Source of the DNA: Sphingomonadales bacterium
GTDB lineage: Bacteria; Pseudomonadota; Alphaproteobacteria; SMXS01
Assembly (NCBI GenBank): GCA_022844405.1
Contig: JALHLV010000004.1
Coordinates: forward strand, 122,543 to 186,542
Reading direction: 5' to 3'
DNA: 64,000 bases
Part shown: positions 8,010-15,948 of the stretch, piece by piece
Numbering within the stretch: position 1 is the first letter of the stretch
Layout: each line of letters begins with the position of its first letter
Program-made: the position numbers and the translations under genes
The notes under the pieces: model-generated
The model's database searches: none
Told to the model about the DNA's origin: nothing
Seen by the model: only the letters and a program-made list of their open reading frames with translations

Positions 8010-9284
8010 CTACTCGGCGGCCTTCAGGCGGGCCGCCTTCTTGGGACCCTGGAAGCCGAACAGATAGCCGGCCACCTTGCGGATCTGGATTTCTTCCGAG
8101 CCTTCGGTGATCCGGTAGCGGCGGTGATGACGGTAGATGTGCTCGAACGGCTTGTGGCGCGAATAGCCCATGCCGCCATGGGTCTGGATCGCCTGGTCGG
8201 CCGCCTCGCAGGCCAGCCGGTTGCCGCGGTAGTTGCACATGGACACGGCGTCGGACACTTCCATGTGGTTGTGGCGGTCCAGCTCCCAGGCGGTCTTGCG
8301 CACCAGCCAGCGAACCATCTCGCATTCGGTCTGCAACTCGGCCAGCGGCCACTGGATCGCCTGGTTGGCCGAGATCGGCTTGCCGAAGACGATGCGGTTG
8401 TTGGCGTACTCGACCGATTCGTTGATGCAGTACTGGCCGACGCCGACGCCCGAGGCCGCCTGGCGGATGCGGTTCTCGTGCAGGAAGGTCTGCGCCACCT
8501 GCAGGCCCAGGCCCTCCTCGCCGAAGATCGACGAGTGCGGCACCTTCACGTTGCGCAGGGTCACGTGGGCGTGATCCGTCGGCATGTTGAAGGTCCACAT
8601 GAACTTCTCGACCTTGAAGCCCGGCGAATTGGTCGGCACGAAGAAGCAGGTGATGCCCTTGGCGTCGCCCGCCTTGCCCGAGGTGCGGGCATAGATCATG
8701 TCGTGGGTGGCGTGATGCAGGCCGGTGTTCCACATCTTCTCGCCGTTGATGATCCAGTCGTTGCCCTGGCGGACGGCGTTGGTCTCCATCCAGGTGGCGT
8801 CCGAGCCGTGGTTCGGCTCGGTCAGGCCGAAGGCGACGCGCGCCTTGCCGGTGATCGACGGCTCGAGGAACTGCTCCTTGTGCTCCTTGCTGGCGAAGCC
8901 CATCAGCATGTGCACGAACGGGAAGTTGCCGACGATGGAGCTTTCGTTCTGCAGGTCGTTGTGCAGGCCCAGGCCCTTCTTGGCCAGATGCTCGCGGATG
9001 ATCGCCATGCCCAGGTTGGTGCCGCCGTCGCCGCCCACTTCCTTGGGCAGCGCATAGCGCAGATGGCCGGCCTTGTCGGCGCGCCGGCGCATCTCGCGCA
9101 GCAGCTCTTCCCACTCGGCGGCGGGCTGGCCGTCATTGTCCCAGTCGGTGCGCGAATGCTCGCGGCGGTGGTCGAAGAAGCGGATGTTGTCGTTCTCGTT
9201 CTCGAGCGGCTTGATCTCCTTCTCGATGAAGGCGTCGAGCGCGTCGAGCTTGGCCTGGATGTCGGCCGGAATCGTGAAATCCAT
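8010..9284 (-). CDS. Acyl-CoA dehydrogenase
   Basis: This 424-residue flavoenzyme carries out the first alpha,beta-dehydrogenation of an acyl-CoA and passes electrons to ETF. The FAD-binding segment FGLTEPNHGSDATWM and the C-terminal QTHGGMGYSRHKPFE and ITEGSEEIQ segments are present; the Glu in 'TEGSEE' occupies the position of the usual catalytic base. An extended N-terminal helix region of about 65 residues precedes the core. The nearest upstream gene on the same strand is the Eco29kI-like nuclease, but the natural partner is probably the APH-fold kinase beyond it. The ATG at 9282-9284 is preceded by a GGGGAGA ribosome-binding site. Confidence 0.92.
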   Translation of the reverse strand: MDFTIPADIQAKLDALDAFIEKEIKPLENENDNIRFFDHRREHSRTDWDNDGQPAAEWEELLREMRRRADKAGHLRYALPKEVGGDGGTNLGMAIIREHLAKKGLGLHNDLQNESSIVGNFPFVHMLMGFASKEHKEQFLEPSITGKARVAFGLTEPNHGSDATWMETNAVRQGNDWIINGEKMWNTGLHHATHDMIYARTSGKAGDAKGITCFFVPTNSPGFKVEKFMWTFNMPTDHAHVTLRNVKVPHSSIFGEEGLGLQVAQTFLHENRIRQAASGVGVGQYCINESVEYANNRIVFGKPISANQAIQWPLAELQTECEMVRWLVRKTAWELDRHNHMEVSDAVSMCNYRGNRLACEAADQAIQTHGGMGYSRHKPFEHIYRHHRRYRITEGSEEIQIRKVAGYLFGFQGPKKAARLKAAE

Positions 9285-9532
9285 GATCGTCTCCCCTGTC
9301 GGACGGTGGCGGCGCTAAGGCCCGGTCGCCCGAGACTATAGGCGCTCGGCTACCGGCTGTTAACGGGAAAAGGGTGCGGATGAAGGGTCGCGGAATACTG
9401 GCGTTTTAGTCAGTTATCCGGCCAGACCCCCGGGGCGATATTACATGCGGACCACTGCTGCGGCCAGGCACGGCGGCCTATCATCAGGGCGTGCTGGCTT
9501 GATGTCGTATCCATAGGTTCACGATATCGCAG

Positions 9533-10219
9533 CTAAACTTCGTCGGCCTCGACTTCATAATCTTCCTGCTCTTCCGCAAGTTGTGTCACCACGACTTTGG
9601 GGAGAGATTTCAGGGGCCGGCCCGAAAAATAATCATCTACTCGCTCGAGAAGAAATTCCTGCGTTAACGGGCTTTCGGCAAGCTTGTCGGTGAAGAAGCG
9701 TCCCGGATGCAGAACATCCCATGGCGACCGGTACTGTGTCGCGCGGCGCTTGCCAGGGTCCTTGTTGCCAAAGCCGTCTATGGCCCGGTTCCAGATCGGC
9801 TTGAAACGCTCGATGAGAATATTCTCGCCAAGCGGAATCCAGATGTCCTCTACAAGCAGGTATCGAACCCAGAAGTCCATGAGCGCAAGATTTCCTACTT
9901 GGTCGACGGAGGCGGCATGCTGTCGTAGCCGATCAGCCATGGCGGATCCTCTGGAAGAATCTTTCGTGAGGCCCCCCTTCCGGCCACCCTTCGGAATTGC
10001 TTTACCCACATAGATTGGCCGAGAAGTGACATTTAAGGGAAGGTTAGAACGTGTCCATTCGTACGCTGGGAATAGACCAGTGTAGTAGATCGCGTAGATG
10101 CCCGCCCCGACGATCTGAGAAACATTAGACAAAGGAGTTGGCTCTCGCGTGAGCAATTCGATCTCGATGCTCCGAGCAAGATTGGTTTTATCCAACGGGT
10201 TGTAAGGTGTCTCGGTCAT
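9533..10219 (-). CDS. Eco29kI-like GIY-YIG type II restriction endonuclease
   Basis: This 228-residue nuclease has the GIY-YIG core split as GAGIYAIYYTG (about residues 38-48) and RPIYVGKAIPKGGRKG (about 67-82). The 'P-K-G-G-R-K-G' insertion is characteristic of the Eco29kI group, which cleaves CCGCGG. The later Glu-containing segment PLGENILIERFKPIWNRA supplies the expected catalytic Glu and Asn region. The ATG overlaps the methyltransferase stop by 4 nt, giving translational coupling and expression of the nuclease after the methylase. Base composition is clearly less GC-rich than in the flanking metabolic genes, consistent with horizontal transfer. The recognition sequence is inferred from the family and could differ. 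Confidence 0.85.
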   Translation of the reverse strand: MTETPYNPLDKTNLARSIEIELLTREPTPLSNVSQIVGAGIYAIYYTGLFPAYEWTRSNLPLNVTSRPIYVGKAIPKGGRKGGLTKDSSRGSAMADRLRQHAASVDQVGNLALMDFWVRYLLVEDIWIPLGENILIERFKPIWNRAIDGFGNKDPGKRRATQYRSPWDVLHPGRFFTDKLAESPLTQEFLLERVDDYFSGRPLKSLPKVVVTQLAEEQEDYEVEADEV

Positions 10220-11382
10220 GACGCCTTTTTTAGGCGTTCGGCGACATGCTCCGCGACCACGTGAGCCAGACGAACCGGCACCGCGTTCCCTAACTGCCGC
10301 ATGGTTTCTGTCCAGGAGCCATGGAAGCGATAGTTGTCCGGAAACGTCTGAATCCTCGCGCTTTCTCGGACGGTGAAGTACCTAACCGTTCCATCCGGAC
10401 GGCAAAGCATGTTCTCGCCTCCAGGAACGCCGTGAACGCCCGCCTTCAGCGTCTTGGCGGGCTCGTCGAGTGGGCTTCCGGTGTGTCCAGGATAGCTGCG
10501 GGCACCGCTCTGCAATCGATGATTGAATTCCTCACCAGCTTCGATAGGGAAGTATTCTGGGTCGGGCAGATCCGAGATCGCATCCCTCACTGTTAGCCAT
10601 GGCTTGGTCGGTGGTCTCGACGGAAGCGACATTCCGCGCGCATAAGCTCGGGCGTCTAGGTTCCGGTCCACTAAGCGAACCTTATGCCGCTCCCAATAGA
10701 AATTTGACCGGGACTGACTCCAGAGCAAGGCTTCCAGCGAGTGTGTTTCCTGGGGAAACGACCAGCGAACACCCAGGTCTTCTCGGAAACCAACGAAGAC
10801 TACGCGCTCTCGACGCTGAGGCACGCCATAGTTGGCGGCATTGAGTACGCGATGTACGACATTGTATCGAAGCCCCTCGACACCGCCTGCGGTATGGTGT
10901 CGCTCTAGGCGCTCCAAGTGTCCCAGCCAGTCCTCACCGTCACGCCTCACCAAGTCCGGATATGTGAGCTGATGAAGCACGTACGCTAGGTAAGTCGCGA
11001 ACGTCGCGCGGGTAAGTCCCTTTACATTCTCGAAAATAAAGGCCCGGGGCTTGATCTCGCGAACAACACGAACTGCTTCCGCCCACATATCACGGTGATC
11101 AGCTTGAGCCCGATGTTTGCCGCCGAGCGAGAATGGCTGACAAGGCGGTCCGCCGCTCACCAACTCGACTTTCCCCTCATAGCTTCGAAAGTCCAAACTC
11201 CTGACATCGCCCTCGGTGGGTGCGGGCCAATGTCCGACGACGCCTATGCCGTGCCGACGATTTTCTCTGATCGTGTCGCAGCACCACCGATCCCATTCGA
11301 CGACCTTCAGGGGAGTAAATCCAGCCTTGCTGATCCCCATTCCAAGCCCGCCCGCTCCCGCGAAAAGCTCCACCGCCCGCAT
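10216..11382 (-). CDS. DNA (cytosine-5)-methyltransferase of the restriction system
   Basis: This 388-residue C5-methyltransferase shows the ordered motifs of the family: motif I FAGAGGLGMG near the start, motif IV GGPPCQPFS with the catalytic Cys, motif VI ENVKGL, motif VIII QRRERVVFVG, motif IX RESARIQTFP and a C-terminal motif X helix. It should methylate one cytosine in the site cut by the adjacent nuclease and so protect the host. It lies between vsr (1 nt upstream) and the nuclease gene (4-nt overlap), so all three are one transcript. Codon usage and GC level differ from the neighbours in the same way as the nuclease gene. Confidence 0.93.
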   Translation of the reverse strand: MRAVELFAGAGGLGMGISKAGFTPLKVVEWDRWCCDTIRENRRHGIGVVGHWPAPTEGDVRSLDFRSYEGKVELVSGGPPCQPFSLGGKHRAQADHRDMWAEAVRVVREIKPRAFIFENVKGLTRATFATYLAYVLHQLTYPDLVRRDGEDWLGHLERLERHHTAGGVEGLRYNVVHRVLNAANYGVPQRRERVVFVGFREDLGVRWSFPQETHSLEALLWSQSRSNFYWERHKVRLVDRNLDARAYARGMSLPSRPPTKPWLTVRDAISDLPDPEYFPIEAGEEFNHRLQSGARSYPGHTGSPLDEPAKTLKAGVHGVPGGENMLCRPDGTVRYFTVRESARIQTFPDNYRFHGSWTETMRQLGNAVPVRLAHVVAEHVAERLKKAS

Positions 11383-11383
11383 G

Positions 11384-11806
11384 TCAGGCTCCCTCTTCCG
11401 TCAGAAACCCACGAATTCTGTTCTCTAATTGTTCCTTTTGCCCGAGTTCGCACTCCCACACAATCAGAAATCGCCAACCAAGTCCTTCCAGTTCACCCAA
11501 GATACGCAGATCACGCTCACGATTCTTCTCCAATTTAGGTTGCCAGAAGTCCAACTTCGTCTTTGGCAGTCGGGCAAGTTTGCATGAAGGGTCGGAGTGT
11601 CGGTGCCAGAAGCACCCGTGCACGAATATTACCTTGCGCCGCCCCCAAAACACCAGATCCGGGCGTCCGGGCAGGTGCTCCTCATGGAGGCGATAACGGA
11701 CTCCGAGGGCGTACACCATGCGCCTCACGGTTAGCTCCGGTTTGGTGTTCTTGCCCCGGACCCGTCCCATGCGTTCGGCGCGTTGTCTCGGAGAAAGCGT
11801 GTCCAT
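11384..11806 (-). CDS. vsr: Very short patch repair endonuclease Vsr
   Basis: Vsr nicks next to T:G mismatches that arise when 5-methylcytosine deaminates, and starts short-patch repair. The 140-residue product begins MDTLSPRQRAERMGRVRGKN and has the family hallmarks RPDLVFWGRRKVIFVHGCFWH (in two parts: catalytic Asp, then the zinc-site region) and later HSDPSCKLARLPKTK and FLIVWECEL. I chose the ATG at 11804-11806. A TTG at 11840-11842, preceded by GGTGGA, would add 12 residues and cannot be excluded. It leads the three-gene restriction operon, a logical partner for the C5-methyltransferase. Confidence 0.9.
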   Translation of the reverse strand: MDTLSPRQRAERMGRVRGKNTKPELTVRRMVYALGVRYRLHEEHLPGRPDLVFWGRRKVIFVHGCFWHRHSDPSCKLARLPKTKLDFWQPKLEKNRERDLRILGELEGLGWRFLIVWECELGQKEQLENRIRGFLTEEGA

Positions 11807-11867
11807 ACCGTCATCTACCACACTGGAGGTCCGACGCCTCAATCGTCCACCGGGAAGCGCATTGGCG

Positions 11868-12929
11868 CTACCGCGCTAATCTATTCGCGATGTCGTAGGC
11901 GGCCTTCGACTGGGGCCAGGCGCGCCTGCCCATCATCATGGCCTGGTCGCTGGCGGCGGTGCCCTTCTGGGCGCGGGCCAGGATGCCGAGGGAGATCTGG
12001 GCGTGGCGGAACAGCATGGCGGCCAGGTAGTACTCCCAGTGCGGCACGCTGTCGCGGCCGGCATAGCGGCAGTATTTGGCCAGCATCTCCTCTTCGGTGG
12101 GGATGCCCATCGCCTTCAGCGGCAGGTGTTGCAGGCCGCCGGGCACGTCCTCGCCCTGGCGGTAGTAGAGCGCGTAGACGGCGAGGTCGGCGAGCGGCTG
12201 GCCGATGGTCGACAGCTCCCAGTCCAGGATGGCGATCACCTTGGGCTCGGTCGGGTGCAGCACCAGGTTGGCCAGCTTGTAGTCGCCGTGGACGATGGCG
12301 GCCGGCTCCTCCGGCGGGATGTTCCCGGGCAGCCAGTCGGCGAGCCAGTCCATCTCCGGGATTTTGGTGGTCTCCTCCAGCCGGTACTGGCCGATGAAGC
12401 GGCTGAGCGTGCGGGCGATGTAGTCGGTGGGCTTGCCGTAGTCGCCGAGGCCGACGGCCCGGTAGTCGACCGCGTGCAGCCGCGCCAGCACCTCGATCAT
12501 GGACTCATGGATCGCCGCCCGCTCCTCGGGGTTCGAGTCCGGCACGTCGTTGCCCCAGATGATGCGGCCGTCCACATGGTCCATGATGTAGAACCAGGTG
12601 CCGATGACGCTCTCGTCGGTGCACAGCGCGTAGGTCTTCGGCACGGGGACGTTTGTCCCACCCAGCGCCGACATCACCTTGTATTCCCGGTCGATCGCAT
12701 GGGCCGACTTCAGCAGCTGCCCCGGCGGCTTGCGGCGCATGACGTAGCGCTTGCCGCCCGCGGTCAGGCTGTAGGTGGGATTGGACTGGCCGCCCCTGAA
12801 CTCGCGCGCGTCCAGACTGCCGCCGAAGCCCGCGACATGCTGTTCCATGAACGCCTGCAGCCTGCCGATGTCGAAGGCGCGGCCCGGCGAGACCGGCCGG
12901 GTGCCGGTGAACAGGTCCTGGTCAGACAT
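11868..12929 (-). CDS. APH-fold phosphotransferase (ACAD10/11 or LvaA-like kinase)
   Basis: This 353-residue protein has the aminoglycoside phosphotransferase/choline kinase fold. The catalytic loop is HGDYKLANLV and the metal-binding segment is ILDWELSTIG. The N-terminal FRGGQSNPTYSLTAGGKRYV is typical of the group that sits beside acyl-CoA dehydrogenases. In mammals this domain is fused to the dehydrogenase in ACAD10/ACAD11, and in Pseudomonas LvaA it phosphorylates 4-hydroxyacyl-CoA. A role in hydroxyacid catabolism is therefore much likelier than antibiotic resistance. It overlaps the upstream MFS gene by 8 nt. The restriction cassette separates it from the acyl-CoA dehydrogenase at 8010-9284. 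Confidence 0.85.
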   Translation of the reverse strand: MSDQDLFTGTRPVSPGRAFDIGRLQAFMEQHVAGFGGSLDAREFRGGQSNPTYSLTAGGKRYVMRRKPPGQLLKSAHAIDREYKVMSALGGTNVPVPKTYALCTDESVIGTWFYIMDHVDGRIIWGNDVPDSNPEERAAIHESMIEVLARLHAVDYRAVGLGDYGKPTDYIARTLSRFIGQYRLEETTKIPEMDWLADWLPGNIPPEEPAAIVHGDYKLANLVLHPTEPKVIAILDWELSTIGQPLADLAVYALYYRQGEDVPGGLQHLPLKAMGIPTEEEMLAKYCRYAGRDSVPHWEYYLAAMLFRHAQISLGILARAQKGTAASDQAMMMGRRAWPQSKAAYDIANRLAR

Positions 12930-14202
12930 TGCCGGCCTTCTGTGTCATGGCGTTCTCCCGTTCGATCATGGTCCGCTCGCCGATGCGCAGGAGGCGCGCG
13001 GCGAGGGTCCAGAGGCCACCGAGAAGCTGTATCCCCAGCACCGCGGCGAAGGCAAGCCGGTAGCTGTCGGGCGCCGCGTCCGTGCCGACCCTCGGATAGA
13101 AATCGAGCAGGCTGCCGACGATCCACTGGACGATCGACGTCATCAGGAAGCTCATCTGGTTGAAGCCGGTATAGACCCGGCCCGCCAGATGCACCGGAAA
13201 GGCGCGGCCCAAGGCTGCCAGCGTCAGACTCGCCCAGCCGATCGACAGCGCCCAGAATATCCACAGCAGCGTCAGGCCGGGAAAGGCGATGATCAGCGCC
13301 AGCGCCGCCATGCTCAGGAACAGGCCGGCATAGGGCACCGTCATGGGGCCGAAGCCGCGCTTGCCGAGCCACTCCATCAAATAGCCGACCAGCAGGTAGT
13401 TGAAGATCGACACGAACGCGATCAGGAACAGGATGTCGGTGGCGCCGGACAGGTCGAGGCCGCCGGGTCCCTTCAGCCAGGAGATCACATAGAGCGTGCC
13501 GACGCCCTGCGAAATGCCGATGGAGATGAATGCCCACGGCGTCGTGCGCCAGAAATAGCCGTCGCCATAGACCTGGCCGATGCCCTTGATCTGGCTCAGC
13601 AGGCTCTCGCCCGACGATTTGGTGTCATGGCGCGGCGCCAGCGTCAGCAGCAGGACCGCCGCCAGCAGCGTGAGCGCCGCCATGGTCAGGTTGATGCCGC
13701 GCCAGTCGGTCACCTCCAGCAGCCACTGGGTCGGTTTGGTGGCCGAGATCGAACCCAGGATGCCGACGGAGAACTGGATGCCGTTGATGGTTGGCAGCTT
13801 GGTCACCGGAAACCATAGCGAATAGGTCTTCAGCGCGGCCATCATGCAGGCGGCGAAGCCGATGCCCATCAGGATGCGCCCCGCTGCCATGTGGCCGCCG
13901 GTGTGGGCGACGGCGAAGACCAGCGTGCCCGTGGCGGCGACCAGCAGCATGCCCGCGCACACCTTGCGCGGATCGTAGCGGTCGAGCAGCACGCCGATGG
14001 GGAGTTGGGCCAGGCCGAAGGCGATGAAGAAGGCGGTGCCGAAGGTCAGGCCCATGGCCGCCTCGGACAGGCCCAGGTCGGCCTGGACCGGCCCCTTCAG
14101 CAAATTTCCGCTAGAGCGGCAGAACATAGACAGGAAAAAGCCGAAGCCGAACGCGGTCAGGATGCGCAGGGCAAGGCCCGCGGGAAGGGTGGCGATCTTC
14201 AA
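12922..14202 (-). CDS. MFS transporter
   Basis: This 426-residue protein has about twelve hydrophobic segments. The loop GVLLDRYDPRKVCAG after the second helix matches the MFS signature (G-x-L-x-D-R-x-x-x-R). The central hydrophilic loop around residues 200-215 (RHDTKSSGESLLSQIKGIG) separates the two six-helix halves. It overlaps the kinase gene by 8 nt, so the two are translationally coupled, and the transporter probably brings in the substrate of the kinase/dehydrogenase/ligase set. The substrate cannot be read from the sequence. Confidence 0.88.
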   Translation of the reverse strand: MKIATLPAGLALRILTAFGFGFFLSMFCRSSGNLLKGPVQADLGLSEAAMGLTFGTAFFIAFGLAQLPIGVLLDRYDPRKVCAGMLLVAATGTLVFAVAHTGGHMAAGRILMGIGFAACMMAALKTYSLWFPVTKLPTINGIQFSVGILGSISATKPTQWLLEVTDWRGINLTMAALTLLAAVLLLTLAPRHDTKSSGESLLSQIKGIGQVYGDGYFWRTTPWAFISIGISQGVGTLYVISWLKGPGGLDLSGATDILFLIAFVSIFNYLLVGYLMEWLGKRGFGPMTVPYAGLFLSMAALALIIAFPGLTLLWIFWALSIGWASLTLAALGRAFPVHLAGRVYTGFNQMSFLMTSIVQWIVGSLLDFYPRVGTDAAPDSYRLAFAAVLGIQLLGGLWTLAARLLRIGERTMIERENAMTQKAGNV

Positions 14203-14291
14203 GGGCGTCGGTCCGGTTCAGCGCGTTTCGCGAGGAAGCCTAGCCGCAATCGCCACCGCCGCCTAGGGCCGGATTCAGCACATGCGCAGGA

Positions 14292-14906
14292 TCAGTCCTT
14301 GCGCTTTTCCGCATAGAACAGGTGCCCGCCCAGGCGGGCGGTCTGCACCATCTTGCGGGTCCAGTCCGGCTTGCCGACGGCGACCGAGTGGAAGTACTTG
14401 GAATCGCCGATCGGGTCCGGCAGCCAGTTCTCGCGCACCATATAGGCGATGCGGTTGGCGGTGTCCCACGCCGCCGGGTCGTGCGGCCGGTCCGGCAGGC
14501 CGTCGCAGGCGAAGTGGAACTGGCACCGGTTCAGGCTCTTCTGGTTCTGGAACACCACGCCGCAGATGGTGCTGGGGTAGCGTTCGTCGCCGACCCGGTT
14601 GAGGATCACGCGGGCGACCGCGGCCTGGCCCTCGGCCGGCTCGCCGCGCGCCTCGAAATACACCGCCTGCGCCAGGCAATATTGCTGGTTGTCGCCGGCC
14701 TGGGGAACATTGGCGAACTCGATGAGGTCATGTAGCGAGGTCGGCAGCGGCGCGCCGATGGATGCTTCCAGCGACGCCATGCGGTGCTGGGCCCAGGATC
14801 GGGGGGCGGGGTGCTGTTGAAGCCCCGCGCTGGCGGGGATCGTCATGATGCCGGCGCACAAAACGAACGCGACGGCGACATGCCAGATGCTGTCAAAGAA
14901 CTTCAC
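14292..14906 (-). CDS. Cell wall hydrolase, SleB/CwlJ family
   Basis: The C-terminal half contains the SleB-type hydrolase_2 domain: YCLAQAVYFEARGEPAEGQ (with the presumed catalytic Glu in YFEARGE), then AAVARVILNRVGDERYPSTI and CQFHFACDG. Members cleave peptidoglycan glycan strands. I use the GTG at 14904-14906, which begins directly with a hydrophobic signal or anchor segment (MKFFDSIWHVAVAFVLCAG). The frame remains open for 65 codons upstream, but that part is Ser/Arg/Gly-rich and not convincing. No strong ribosome-binding site precedes the GTG, so the start is uncertain. The product of about 204 residues would act in the periplasm. Confidence 0.8.
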   Translation of the reverse strand: MKFFDSIWHVAVAFVLCAGIMTIPASAGLQQHPAPRSWAQHRMASLEASIGAPLPTSLHDLIEFANVPQAGDNQQYCLAQAVYFEARGEPAEGQAAVARVILNRVGDERYPSTICGVVFQNQKSLNRCQFHFACDGLPDRPHDPAAWDTANRIAYMVRENWLPDPIGDSKYFHSVAVGKPDWTRKMVQTARLGGHLFYAEKRKD

Positions 14907-15076
14907 TACTGAGTTTTGCCCTGCGTAGTTAGCGCATGAACGGCGACTCGTGCCGTGCCCGCAAACACCGAAGAATCCTTGCCCGGTGCCAATGGACAGG
15001 CGGGAGGTAGTCGCTCGGGACACAGGGTGCAAGCACTTTTGGCCCGAAATTGGTCCTAAAATGGGGGAATTAGTGA

Positions 15077-15095
15077 CCTCTGGTGTGTCCAGAGG
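15077..15095. terminator. Stem-loop downstream of phaR
   Basis: CCTCTGG (15077-15083) and CCAGAGG (15089-15095) form a 7-bp stem with a 5-nt loop, about 35 nt past the phaR stop on the minus strand. No clear U-run follows on either strand, so this is at best a weak or Rho-assisted terminator. Confidence 0.3.
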
Positions 15096-15128
15096 CTCCA
15101 AAACACAACCAGTAGGGCGGCTTACCGG

Positions 15129-15758
15129 CTATTTCTTGGAAAGCTGTTCCAGCTGCTTTTGCAGCGCGTCAAGCTGGGCCTTCACCTGCGCCAGCGATTC
15201 TTCGGCGCTTTCCCTGGCCGGTTTCGCCGGAGCCTGGTCTGCCGCGTCGGGCTGGCCGGAGAACGGCGAGAACATGTTGAACATGCGCTCGAACAGGGCG
15301 ATGTTCTGGCGCGCCATGTCCTCGAAGCGGGCAAGCGGCGCCTTGGGGGTGAAGGTGTTCACCAGGTATTCGCGCATCTTCTCCTGGTCGCGCGTGAACC
15401 GGTCCATGCTCATGTCGAGATATTTGGGCAGCGCCGCCTGCAGCGTATCGTCGTAGAAGCGGATGAGCTGGCGCAGGAAATTGATGGGCAGCAGGTTCTC
15501 GCCCTTGGACTCCTGCTCGAAGATGATCTGCGCGAGGACGGAGCGGGTGATGTCGTCGCCGGTCTTGGCGTCGAAGACCACGAAGTTGTCGCCCTTCTTG
15601 ACCATCTCGCGCAGGTAATCGAGCGTCACATAGCTGCTGGTGGCCGTGTTGTAGAGCCGCCGGTTCGCGTATTTCTTGATGACGATGGGGGCCTTTTCGG
15701 CGCCCTGGTCAGCGGCGGACGGCGTTTCCGGTGCCTTTGCTATCTTACGCTCCCTCAA
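15129..15758 (-). CDS. phaR: Polyhydroxyalkanoate synthesis repressor PhaR
   Basis: PhaR binds PHB granules and DNA and represses phasin and PHB genes until granules form. The N-terminal DNA-binding domain is unmistakable: PIVIKKYANRRLYNTATSSY, then VTLDYLREMVKKGDNFVVFDAKTG. The PHB-accumulation domain follows (RSVLAQIIFEQESKG, LIRFYDDTLQAALPKYLDMS), with a Gln/Leu-rich coiled-coil tail. I prefer the TTG at 15756-15758, which has GGGGGAAAGAG just upstream (209 residues). An ATG at 15819-15821 is in frame, but it lacks a ribosome-binding site and lies inside a strong palindrome that looks like an operator. It is divergent from phaA. Confidence 0.9.
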   Translation of the reverse strand: MRERKIAKAPETPSAADQGAEKAPIVIKKYANRRLYNTATSSYVTLDYLREMVKKGDNFVVFDAKTGDDITRSVLAQIIFEQESKGENLLPINFLRQLIRFYDDTLQAALPKYLDMSMDRFTRDQEKMREYLVNTFTPKAPLARFEDMARQNIALFERMFNMFSPFSGQPDAADQAPAKPARESAEESLAQVKAQLDALQKQLEQLSKK

Positions 15759-15808
15759 CGACTCTTTCCCCCGACCACAGCATTTAAGCGAGCCTAACTT
15801 TTGAGCAT

Positions 15809-15836
15809 CTTGCGCGTTCATGTTGCAACGCGCAAG
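15809..15836. promoter_or_regulatory. Palindrome in the phaR-phaA divergent region, candidate PhaR operator
   Basis: CTTGCGCGTT (15809-15818) and AACGCGCAAG (15827-15836) are perfect 10-bp arms separated by 8 nt, with a smaller palindrome GTTGCAAC across the inner edge of the right arm. Known PhaR sites in other alphaproteobacteria are TGC/GCA-rich palindromes, which this resembles. It sits about 50 nt upstream of the TTG start of phaR and about 110 nt upstream of phaA. Binding by PhaR is inferred. Confidence 0.5.
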
Positions 15837-15948
15837 GCCATACTTCCCGAAAACCGCTTGATTCTACCGCGCTGCACTATAAGGTCCGCCGCATCCGCCG
15901 GCGCCCCGAATCGCGGCCTGTTCCGGCGTGGCAGCTTCAGGGAGATTC

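Noticed and set aside
9285..9532. RNA gene or integrase remnant in the gap between acyl-CoA dehydrogenase and nuclease
   Set aside because: No tRNA-like cloverleaf, no open frame of note and no terminator were seen. It is probably the dehydrogenase promoter region plus island edge.
11861..11880. Imperfect inverted repeat at the edge of the restriction cassette as an attachment site
   Set aside because: Arms match only partly, no matching copy was found at the other edge (9285-9532), and it overlaps the kinase stop codon.
11868..12929. Aminoglycoside resistance gene
   Set aside because: The APH fold is of the type found beside acyl-CoA dehydrogenases, and it is coupled to an MFS transporter in a catabolic set. 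Resistance is unlikely.
14907..15101. N-terminal extension of the cell wall hydrolase
   Set aside because: The extra residues are low-complexity and place the signal peptide in the middle of the protein. The GTG at 14904-14906 gives a normal exported protein.
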